In this document: in pieces, positions 35,832-48,400 of the stretch | How the letters are laid out: each line of letters begins with the position of its first letter | How positions within the stretch are numbered: the first letter of the stretch is position 1 | Notes under the pieces: generated by a model | Database searches by the model: none | Told to the model about the DNA's origin: nothing | The model's input: the letters and a program-made list of their open reading frames with translations, nothing else | Made by a program: the position numbers and the translations under genes | Assembly: GCA_047602185.1 (NCBI GenBank) | Contig: JASGHY010000001.1 | Location: 3,348,001 to 3,412,000 of the forward strand | Origin: PMP191F sp047602185 | GTDB lineage: Bacteria; Bacteroidota; Bacteroidia; Chitinophagales; Chitinophagaceae | Reading direction: 5' to 3' | DNA: 64,000 nt

Positions 35832-37559
35832 ATGAGATATATCAGTACACTACTTCTGCTGGTTGCCCCATATTTTCTTTTCAGCCAAACCATTACTACC
35901 AAATACGAACAAACGCACGCACAGGAAACCCCTACTTATTATGAAGCCATTGCCTGGTGGAAAATGCTCGACGAGAAATTCCCACAGGTAAAGATGCTTA
36001 CCATGGGTCCCAGTGATGCCGGCTTTCCTCTAAACCTGGTAATTGTTTCCGGTGATAAGGATTTTGATTTCGCCAACCTGCGCAAAAAGAATAAGCGCAT
36101 TATCCTTGTAAATAACGGGATCCATCCCGGTGAGCCTGATGGTATCGACGCCAGCATGTTGCTTGTGAGGGATATTGTTACCAATAAAAAGAAATTACCC
36201 GACAATGTTGTACTGGCTATCATCCCCGTGTACAATATTGGCGGCTGTCTCAACCGCAGTGCCGATTACAGGGTTGACCAGAATGGTCCGAAAGAATTCG
36301 GGTTCCGTGGCAATTCTCAAAACCTTGACCTCAATCGTGACTTTATTAAATGCGACTCTAAAGAGGCACGTTCCTTCGATGAAATATTTCACCTGTGTGA
36401 TCCTGATGTTTTTTTAGACAACCACGTAAGTAATGGTGCCGATTACCAGCACATTATGACCCTGCTTACTTCACAGCATAGCAAGCTGGGTGGTGTAATG
36501 GGTGAATACCTGAACAAGAACTTTGAGCCAGCGCTGTACGACCTGATGAAACAAAAGGGATATGATCTTGTTCCCTATGTTGATTTTGCAGGCAATGTTC
36601 CTGAAGCTGGCATGCGTGCTTATTTTGATGGCCCCCGCTACAGCAGTGGCTATGCAACACTATGGCATACTTTTGCTTTCGTTTCTGAAACACATATGCT
36701 AAAAAGCTATGACCTGCGTGTTCAGTCTACCTACGCCCTGATGGAAAGTTTCATTGACTTTACCAGCAAGAACAGTGAAACCATCAAAAAGCTAAGAGAG
36801 CAAACCAAACAATCAGTAAAACAACAAACTGATTTCCCGGTAAGCTGGGAACTGGACAGGAACAGATCTATCGAGATCACTTTCAAAGGTTTTGAATCTG
36901 GCCGTAAGCCCAGTGAAGTGTCAGGTTTACCACGTTTGTATTATGATCGCAGCAAGCCATTTACCAAACAGATTAAATACTTCAACTATTTCAATACTAA
37001 AACCTCTATTCAAAAACCTGAAGCTTATATCATTCCCCAGGGATGGTGGACGATCATTGATCTGCTGAAAATAAATAAGGTACAGATGCGCCCTTTAACA
37101 AACGATACAACCATTGAAGTACAGGTGTATCGTATTGAAGATTATAAAGCAGCTCCACGTGCTTATGAAATGCATCACATGAATAGTGATGTGAAACTGA
37201 GCACTTCCATGAAGAAGATCAAATTCCGCAAGGGCGACCTTTATATTCCCCTAAACCAGGTTGCCAACCGCTTTTTGATGGAAGTACTGGAACCACAGGG
37301 AGATGATTCTTATTTTGCCTGGAATTTCTTTGATGGCATACTTGGACAAAAAGAAGGTTTCAGCGGCTATGCTTTTGAAGATATTGCAGCTCAGTATCTC
37401 AAAGATCATCCTGAAACTAAAGCCAAACTGGAAGAACGCAGGGCCACAGACAGCGCCTTTGCAAAAAGCGCCCAGGCTCAGCTGGATTTCGTATATAAAA
37501 ACTCTCCTTACTACGAGCCTGCTCACCTCACCTATCCTGTATACAGAATAGTGAAATAA
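35832..37559 (+). CDS. M14-family zinc carboxypeptidase, secreted
   Basis: This 575-residue protein has a signal peptide (YISTLLLLVAPYFLFSQ). The M14 zinc motif HxxE is in NGIHPGEPDGIDA and the third zinc ligand fits His in FLDNHVSNGADYQH; a conserved acidic residue in FVSETHML fits the catalytic Glu. The C-terminal 250 residues are an extra beta-rich region. It is probably a periplasmic or surface metallopeptidase that trims peptides; the substrate is unknown. It stands alone between two strong terminators. Confidence 0.88.
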   Translation: MRYISTLLLLVAPYFLFSQTITTKYEQTHAQETPTYYEAIAWWKMLDEKFPQVKMLTMGPSDAGFPLNLVIVSGDKDFDFANLRKKNKRIILVNNGIHPGEPDGIDASMLLVRDIVTNKKKLPDNVVLAIIPVYNIGGCLNRSADYRVDQNGPKEFGFRGNSQNLDLNRDFIKCDSKEARSFDEIFHLCDPDVFLDNHVSNGADYQHIMTLLTSQHSKLGGVMGEYLNKNFEPALYDLMKQKGYDLVPYVDFAGNVPEAGMRAYFDGPRYSSGYATLWHTFAFVSETHMLKSYDLRVQSTYALMESFIDFTSKNSETIKKLREQTKQSVKQQTDFPVSWELDRNRSIEITFKGFESGRKPSEVSGLPRLYYDRSKPFTKQIKYFNYFNTKTSIQKPEAYIIPQGWWTIIDLLKINKVQMRPLTNDTTIEVQVYRIEDYKAAPRAYEMHHMNSDVKLSTSMKKIKFRKGDLYIPLNQVANRFLMEVLEPQGDDSYFAWNFFDGILGQKEGFSGYAFEDIAAQYLKDHPETKAKLEERRATDSAFAKSAQAQLDFVYKNSPYYEPAHLTYPVYRIVK

Positions 37560-37582
37560 GCATCAATATATTATAAAGTAAT

Positions 37583-37610
37583 AAAGCCAGGCCTGCTCAG
37601 GCCTGGCTTT
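37583..37610 (+). terminator. Intrinsic terminator of the M14 peptidase gene
   Basis: AAAGCCAGGCCTG and its exact complement form a 13-bp stem around two bases, then ATTATTA. Confidence 0.85.
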
Positions 37611-37708
37611 ATTATTAGTACTAACCTCAGCACAGTCCAATTTTGTATATATTTTAATTTTACTACTGCCAGTATCTGTGTAATTTGTAAGGGTAGTATT
37701 AACCGCCT

Positions 37709-38803
37709 ATGTCAAAGTATTTACACCTCCTGATCTTACTGTTCCTGTCAAACCTGGCCCTGGCTCAAAAAGGAGATACTTTACGTAAGTATCTTAATGA
37801 AGATCTTTCCTTTACCAGCAAAGATGAAGCAGTATTCCCTGCACTCGCAATGCGATTTAATGATCATTGGCTTTTATATAGCGTATACCAGGACACCAAT
37901 ACTTTATTGAAGATCTTTTTTAAAGACCGCTCTCTCACCATAAAAGACGGCCCTTACGATATCTATCATCCTAAAAAGATCAAGGGTCTTTCAGGTATGT
38001 ACCTGAATAACGTAAAACATGGTACCTGGATAAGCTATTATGAAAACGGGCAGGCAAGGGACTCGGGCGTTATTGATCACAACCGAATGACTGGTACATG
38101 GTATTCATGGCACCCCAATGGCCATTTGATGCTTATACGCAATTACCCCTCTCCCGATAATCTCCCTACATATCCCGGAACAAAAGCCACTTTAAACAAG
38201 AAAAATACGATAGTAGATCCTGATACAGTAATGAGCTGGAAGGAAGGGTTGTCAATACAATATTATAACAATGGGCAGATCCAGGATTCTGGTATCTATC
38301 ATAACAATCAGAAACAAGGTATATGGAAAAACTGGCATATAAACGGACAACAGGAATCTACAGGTAGCTATGTAAATGGATCAATGGAAGGAGAATGGCA
38401 GTTCTTTCGTGAAAATGGTGTACGAAGCACTATAGAGAAATACAGTAATAATAAGATAGCTGATCTTACCTGTTTCGATAGCCTCGGCCAGCCAAGTGGT
38501 TTCTCCTGCAGTATTACGAAGCCTCCTGTTCCCCAGGGTAAATTCAGCAGCTTTCAGGATTACGCATTGGATAATATTTTCTGGCCCCCAAGCCTGCCTC
38601 CCAATATAAGCGGAGTGGTAACTGTAAAATATACTGTTACCAAAGAAGGGAAGCTAAAAGATTTTAAAGTAGTACAATCTCCTCATCCCTTGCTCAGTAA
38701 AGAAGTAGAACGTTTTCTTAAAACACTGGAATGGTCTCCCGCAATTTCTCACAACCGTGCTATTGATGCTACGATGGATTATGAAGTTCCGTTCTTTAGA
38801 TGA
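37709..38803 (+). CDS. MORN-repeat protein with TonB C-terminal domain
   Basis: This 364-residue protein has a signal peptide (LLILLFLSNLALAQ). The middle carries MORN_2-type repeats, each a Gly-Xaa-Trp strand pair with NGQ (GTWISYYENGQARDSG, GTWYSWHPNGHL, GIWKNWHINGQQESTG, GEWQFFRENG). The last 90 residues fit a TonB C-terminal domain (GVVTVKYTVTKEGKLKDFKVV, LSKEVERFLKTLEWSPA). There is no N-terminal membrane anchor beyond the signal peptide, so it is unlikely to be a classical energy-transducing TonB. Such fusions are common in Bacteroidota; the role is unknown. A word-mosaic repeat region follows. Confidence 0.78.
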   Translation: MSKYLHLLILLFLSNLALAQKGDTLRKYLNEDLSFTSKDEAVFPALAMRFNDHWLLYSVYQDTNTLLKIFFKDRSLTIKDGPYDIYHPKKIKGLSGMYLNNVKHGTWISYYENGQARDSGVIDHNRMTGTWYSWHPNGHLMLIRNYPSPDNLPTYPGTKATLNKKNTIVDPDTVMSWKEGLSIQYYNNGQIQDSGIYHNNQKQGIWKNWHINGQQESTGSYVNGSMEGEWQFFRENGVRSTIEKYSNNKIADLTCFDSLGQPSGFSCSITKPPVPQGKFSSFQDYALDNIFWPPSLPPNISGVVTVKYTVTKEGKLKDFKVVQSPHPLLSKEVERFLKTLEWSPAISHNRAIDATMDYEVPFFR

Positions 38804-38814
38804 TAATTATTAGA

Positions 38815-39145
38815 AGATACCGGTTGCCGGATACTGGATTTGAGATTTGATGTTTGAAGTTTTAGATTGGAACAACAGCAAACTTTCCTCCTGGCTTGTA
38901 TTTGCTCGCAGCTCAAAGCTCGTCGCTGGTATTCACGATAACTGCAAATTGCCAACTGCTAACTTGCTTCCGGCTTTTCCTTCAAAATTCGATATTCAGC
39001 ATTCTACATTCGATATTTCTTCCGAACTGTATTCACTTTCTCATTCTTCATTCCACATTTCTAATTCATGATTTCCCGGCAGTCTTCCGTACTTCGTACT
39101 TCGTAGTTTGTATTTTGTATTTCGTAGTTGGTATTTCCGGATGGA
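38815..39145. repeat. Word-mosaic intergenic repeat region
   Basis: The gap between the convergent TonB-C gene and the rRNA operon has no plausible gene. It is built from short phrases that recur elsewhere in the window: a GATACCGG-type phrase, TTTGAGATTTGATG, TTTGCTCGCAGCTCAAAG (18 bases identical at 45237-45254), TTGCCAACTG, TTCGATATTC and TACTTCGTACTTCGTAGTTTG. Confidence 0.65.
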
Positions 39146-39194
39146 GTAGGGACAAAAAAAAGCCCCATAGCTTACGCTACAGGGCTCAATAAAT

Positions 39195-39305
<111 letters not shown>

Positions 39306-39452
39306 GATCTTCAAATTTGATATTTCCTATTCGGGATTTGATACTAAATGCCAAACCTCAAATTTAAATTTCAAATCAATAAGGTCATATTGGGATAGTT
39401 GTAAAAGCAAGTAACAAGTACTAACAAAATATAATTTCAAAATTGTTAAAAA
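39306..39452 (-). other. 23S-5S spacer with repeat vocabulary
   Basis: This transcribed spacer is rich in variants of the phrases TTCAAATTTGATATTT and CCTCAAATTTAAATTTCAAATC, also found outside the operon. No tRNA gene is present. Confidence 0.5.
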
Positions 39453-42330
<2,878 letters not shown>

Positions 42331-42565
42331 GTTATTACTATTACTCGTCTTTTACAACTTATTAAAAATTTACTCCCAATATGTCAAAGAGCTTGTCTGA
42401 TTTAAGATTTGAGGTCTCAGATTTGAGATTCTCATTCTCACTCAAACGATGCAGATAACATGGCTTCGAGCCATTCTAACGCCTCTCAGGCTTTATCTCT
42501 TTATCTTAAGAACTTTTTGTACTTCTGTAATCCGTATTTCGAACTTCTTACTTCGTACTTTTTTG
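42331..42565 (-). other. tRNA-Ala to 23S spacer carrying repeat words
   Basis: This transcribed spacer includes AGATTTGAGGTCTCAGATTTGAG-like doublets and the TATTTCGAACTTCTTACTTCG phrase, which belong to the same vocabulary as the intergenic mosaics outside the operon. Confidence 0.5.
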
Positions 42566-42639
42566 TGGAGGATATCGGAGTCGAACCGATGACCCTCTGC
42601 GTGCAAGGCAGATGCTCTAGCCAACTGAGCTAACCCCCC
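42566..42639 (-). tRNA. tRNA-Ala (TGC anticodon)
   Basis: A 74-nt cloverleaf with acceptor GGGGGGT/ATCCTCC, anticodon TGC in CTTGCAC and T-loop GGTTCGACTCC. The CCA end is not encoded. It lies in the 16S-23S spacer, downstream of tRNA-Ile, as in most bacteria. Confidence 0.95.
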
Positions 42640-42727
42640 ATTGATTGAGTTGCCAGTTTGCAGTTGACAGTTTCTAGTGAGCACAGCTCAACTTTAAAAC
42701 TTAAACTTTAAACCTTGAACTTTTTTG

Positions 42728-42802
42728 TAGACCCGACCAGATTTGAACTGGTGACCCCTACATTATCAGTGTAGTGCTCTAACCAGGCTGAGCTACGGAT
42801 CT
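42728..42802 (-). tRNA. tRNA-Ile (GAT anticodon)
   Basis: A 75-nt cloverleaf with acceptor AGATCCG/CGGGTCT, anticodon GAT in CTGATAA and T-loop AGTTCAAATCT. The CCA end is not encoded. It is the first tRNA of the 16S-23S spacer. Confidence 0.95.
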
Positions 42803-42906
42803 AGGTAGCCCTCTTTACATCGGGTTACTACTTGGTCTTATTAGTAAGAACTGTAAACATTGAAAGATAATTGGAAACAACAACTAAAAAAGTAAGCGAA
42901 GCTCTA

Positions 42907-44436
<1,530 letters not shown>

Positions 44437-44619
44437 AAATGAGTTTTGACCTTAGCTAATCTTCTCTTGGAAAATTAACGTGTCGATTAATTTTGTGTCG
44501 CTTAAAACTTTACCCCTGATATTTAAATCAGAGTGCTGTTGCTTCCAATCTTTCAAAGATCTTTATTCAAATTCGTTTGCTTTTCAAACTTCCCTCCCGC
44601 TTATTCAGCGTTGGGGTTG

Positions 44620-44651
44620 CAAAGCTACAAACTCTTTTATTCGTAACCAAA
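44620..44651 (-). promoter_or_regulatory. rRNA promoter P1 (closest to 16S)
   Basis: Minus strand: TTTG (44651-44648), a 20-bp spacer, TAGCTTTG (44627-44620). A short CGC/GCG hairpin follows the expected start. Confidence 0.6.
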
Positions 44652-44730
44652 TATTTTTAAAAATTATTTTAAACTATCTGGCTGAATTTCAATCACTTAT
44701 CGAAGAACTTTCCGTTTTTAAACCGGAGTG

Positions 44731-44761
44731 CAAAGGTAGCCGTTTTTATCTTCTCACCAAA
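44731..44761 (-). promoter_or_regulatory. rRNA promoter P2
   Basis: Minus strand: TTTG (44761-44758), a 19-bp spacer, TACCTTTG (44738-44731): an exact consensus match. A TCCG/CGGA hairpin follows within a few bases of the expected start. Confidence 0.68.
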
Positions 44762-44861
44762 TCTTTTTTCACTTTTTTTCTATCCCTTTTTCGCTACTTC
44801 TTTTTGGCCTTTTACACCATCCTTCCTTCTAAGAACTACCCCGTTTTTTCAAGCGGGGGTG

Positions 44862-44892
44862 CGAAGGTAGCATTTATTCTCGCTCCACCAAA
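44862..44892 (-). promoter_or_regulatory. rRNA promoter P3
   Basis: Minus strand: TTTG (44892-44889), a 19-bp spacer, TACCTTCG (44869-44862), one base off consensus. A CCCCG/CGGGG hairpin follows the expected start. Confidence 0.62.
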
Positions 44893-45029
44893 TCTTTTTT
44901 ATCTTTTTGCTATCTTTTTTCGCGCTTACCGGAGGATTATCGTCTTCGTAAATAAAGAACTAATTAAGTAAGCTTTTACCGAGGTCTTCCGGGCCCCTTT
45001 TAACAGGCCCTCTTTTTAAAAGCGGGACG

Positions 45030-45060
45030 CAAAGATAGGGACTTACATATTCACAACAAG
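45030..45060 (-). promoter_or_regulatory. rRNA promoter P4 (farthest upstream)
   Basis: Minus strand: CTTG (45060-45057), a 19-bp spacer, TATCTTTG (45037-45030). GC-rich inverted repeats (CCC/GGG, GGGCC/GGCCC) lie just downstream. Confidence 0.58.
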
Positions 45061-45147
45061 CACTTCCACACAACTTTATACCAACTTTTTTTAAAACACA
45101 AGCCCAGTAAGACTTACAGCAATAAAAAAAATTAAAAACACAAATAA

Positions 45148-45345
45148 CAGGTGCCAGATACCGGATACAAGATGCAGGATCGGAAATCGGCAATCGTGAG
45201 ACGTGAATCGTCAGTCGTGAGTGGACCCCTGCTGTTTTTGCTCGCAGCTCAAAGCCAACAGCTTGTATTTGCATTTAACGTTAGGCGTTCAGCATTAGGC
45301 TTTACTTATAACTTAAAACCTATAACTTATAACTCTATCAGGCAT
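45148..45345. repeat. Word-mosaic intergenic repeat region
   Basis: Between the rRNA promoters and the macroglobulin terminator lies a string of phrases found in other gaps: CAGATACCGGATACAAG, GTGAATCGTCAGTCGTGAG, TTTGCTCGCAGCTCAAAG, AACGTTAGGCGTTCAGCATT and ACTTATAACTTAAAACC. No gene is evident. Confidence 0.65.
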
Positions 45346-45352
45346 TGAGCAT

Positions 45353-45387
45353 AAAAAAAGCGCCACAGATACCTGCAGCGCTTTTTT
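45353..45387 (-). terminator. Intrinsic terminator of the macroglobulin gene
   Basis: AAAAAAGCGC and GCGCTTTTTT enclose a 14-base loop just after the stop at 45405. The minus-strand product ends in T residues. Confidence 0.82.
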
Positions 45388-45404
45388 ATTAATAGACTCA
45401 AGAC

Positions 45405-48400
45405 TTATTGCTGTACCACCCTGATAGTCCCTGCCCCATTGTATGAATGGTATTCGCCATTGTACATGGCATCGGCACTTACAGGCCCCATACGGTAGAT
45501 ACCCGGAGATACCGCACGTACGGCATAATAATAGGTCTGCCGGGTATTATAGAGGTCCACAAACAGGTTAATACGATCATCGCGCACATCCAACGCTGTA
45601 GGCGTAGAGGCATCTTTGATCCAGTCCATACCCGGAATTTCTTTGGTCCTCGGGTTCTCTATCTCAAAACCTGCCGGAATCAGATCGCTTACTGCAATGT
45701 TCTCTACACTACCGCTGTAGTTCTTCTCCAAAGTGATCTGTACTATCACCAGGTCGTTCTGACGGAAGGTGTTATCGTTGACCATACGGCCAAACCTGTC
45801 GAAGAACTTACGACGTACACGAATGTAATTGTCTTCTTCTTTATAGCTTCCGCTGGCGCTAATGCCCTCACTTTGCCAATAGTAGTACAGACGACCTGAG
45901 CCTTTGCTTGCAATATCAATGCTGGTGCCTCCCAACTGTTTAGCTGTAAACTTCACCGGGGCTGCATCTGCAGAACCTATCGTCTTTCCGTTTACTTTAA
46001 TATCAGCCGATACTGTGGCACTGGCAGCAGCCTTTGCCATTTTACCCAAGGCCAGGAAGCTGAATGCACATTCCTGTGTGCTGTACCAGTCGCGTTGTTT
46101 TAACCTGTCTGCCAGGTGCTTGGCCATTATAGCAATCTGTGCGTTGCCGGGATCCACATCCAGTAAAGCATTTAAAGCAATGGCTTCGTCGCGAATATCG
46201 GAATAGAAGCTACCCCCGGTTTGCGCTACGGAAACCTCTCCACTGAAAGAGCCAGGCAGTAGTTCCTTGAATTTCGCTTTATCTCCTGCAATTGCGTAAG
46301 CTACGCTTAACAGGTATTTGCTATCCAGGCTCAATAAGGCAGGATTGGCTTTGTAATAGTTCATCACACTTACATTGGGTTTGCCTGCCAATGCCAGTAC
46401 ATATAAACTATAAGCGACTTCTTTGGGAGCGATCTTCTTCTGCTCCTTCTGATTATAATAGTAAGTAATGGTCTCGCGGTTCTTCAGCTTGTTGTTGAGG
46501 AAACCAAGAATACCATTAAGCATGTTCTTATCTACATCAAAACCCGCTTTCTGTGCTTCGAGCAGGAAGTGAGCAGAGTATACAGTAGCCCACCAGTTTT
46601 CAGAACCTTCCCCATCCCATAGCGTAATAGCACCTGTATACAATTGTCTCAGTTTGATCTTACGGATCGCTTCGGTTACATTATAATTGGCGCTGGTGCG
46701 GGTTTCAGATCTGTTGTTCACTTTCTCTGCCAGGTCGCCGTAGTATAATTGCGGGAAAGCAATTGATACAGTTTGTTCTGTACAGCCGTAAGGATACTCA
46801 ACGAGGTAACGCATTTGCTTACCTAATTCAAGTGCCGGGCTGCGGCTTACTACCAATTGGTAATTTGTGCTGCCCGGTATAAAGTCAGAAGTAGTAATAT
46901 TAATATGTTGTGTGCTACCTCCTGTCAGCGAGCCACTACCGGTAGCTACCTGCAAAGGAGAAGCGGGACGCACACTGATCTCTGTTTCATCATTGAACTT
47001 TTCGCCCAGACCCTGCACCTCTACCCCAATTTTTCCTACACTGATAGCAGGCGCTGCTACTACCTGGAATACTGCTTTGTTCTCGCTGTTGGCATTGAGT
47101 GATAAAGACTGGCGATTACTTCCAACTACCTGCAGCGGACCGCTTACATTGAGGGTGGCTGTTGCGGAAGTAGATTTGGCTGTTGTATTGGTAATGATCA
47201 CCGGCACTGTCACAGTATCACCGGGACTTAAAAAGCGGGGTAATGCAGTGCTCAACACCAGGGGGTCAGCTACCGTCATGGCAGATTCACTACTACCAAA
47301 GCTCTCATTTTTGTAGGCAACTGCCATCAGGCGAACCTCTCCACTGAACTGGGGAATATCAAATTCAAAAGTAGCTTCACCGCTTCCGTTGGCCTGCTTG
47401 ATACCGCTCCAGTACGAAACCAGTTTTACCCTTTTGGCAGGCATTGGGTTGGTACGCTTGTTCATTTCCAGGTCGCCGTCACCACCGGTACTGCTCAGTC
47501 TTGCCTGCAGTTCAGGGAACAACAGGGGATACAGATCATAAGCATTTACTTCAAGGGCTTTGTTGGCATAGAAGTAATTGTATGGATCAGGTGTTTTAAA
47601 ATCACTTACAGCCAGCACACCATTGTCTACTGCTGCCAGTGTTATATAGCTATTAGGAGCAGCTTTGATCTTTATCTGCTGATGTGTACGTGAGCGTACT
47701 GATTTCTGCGCTACGATCTCTACCGGGATCTTGCGACTCTTCTCTTCCACCCTGATGCTCTGGAAACCATGCGCCACCGTTAAAGGAATATCACTGATAT
47801 CATGTGGTTTGATCAGTGTTGCTGTAACATATACGTTGGGCAGGTGGTCAGGGGTCAGTTTCAGATCCAGTGAAGCAGTGCGGTTCTCTACATTTACATA
47901 TTGATAAGATACCACCCTGTCTGTTTCCATAGTAACCAGCATACGGCCGCTGAAAGGTGTTTTGAATAATACCTTAGCACTTTCTCCTGATTCATACGCC
48001 GTTTTATCGAGGCTGATATCAATATTACCTTCCGTATTTACCTCGAATGAGCTGTTCTCTCCACCCCAGGCACCATAGCTATAGAAACTTTTACTTACAT
48101 AACTGTTGGCACCGGGAATACTAACACGCAATTCATACTCACCGGGAGAACGTGGCACAAAAGCATATTCTGTTTTTTCACCATTCACCGTCAGCAATTG
48201 CGCTGCCACTACCTTATCTTCTTTCTGCGATTCATAGCGGAAATAGCCATCAACTCTTGACAGTACAGTTCTGTATTCGTGCTTGATCACTTTTATATCA
48301 GCCCTGGCGCCACTGACAAGGTTTTCATTTTTATCCAGTGCAATTACCGGGAAACGCACTGACTGGTTGAGCGGGTAGTACCAGTAACCATCGCTGCCAA

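Noticed and set aside
38847..39192. Two overlapping frames in the gap after the TonB-C gene
   Set aside because: They read through word-mosaic repeats and show no protein-like pattern.
44480..44971. 163-codon plus-strand frame upstream of 16S
   Set aside because: It overlaps the tandem minus-strand rRNA promoters and is Phe/Leu/Ser-rich only because the region is T-rich.
45447..45899. 150-codon plus-strand frame opposite the macroglobulin end
   Set aside because: Shadow frame inside a conserved gene.
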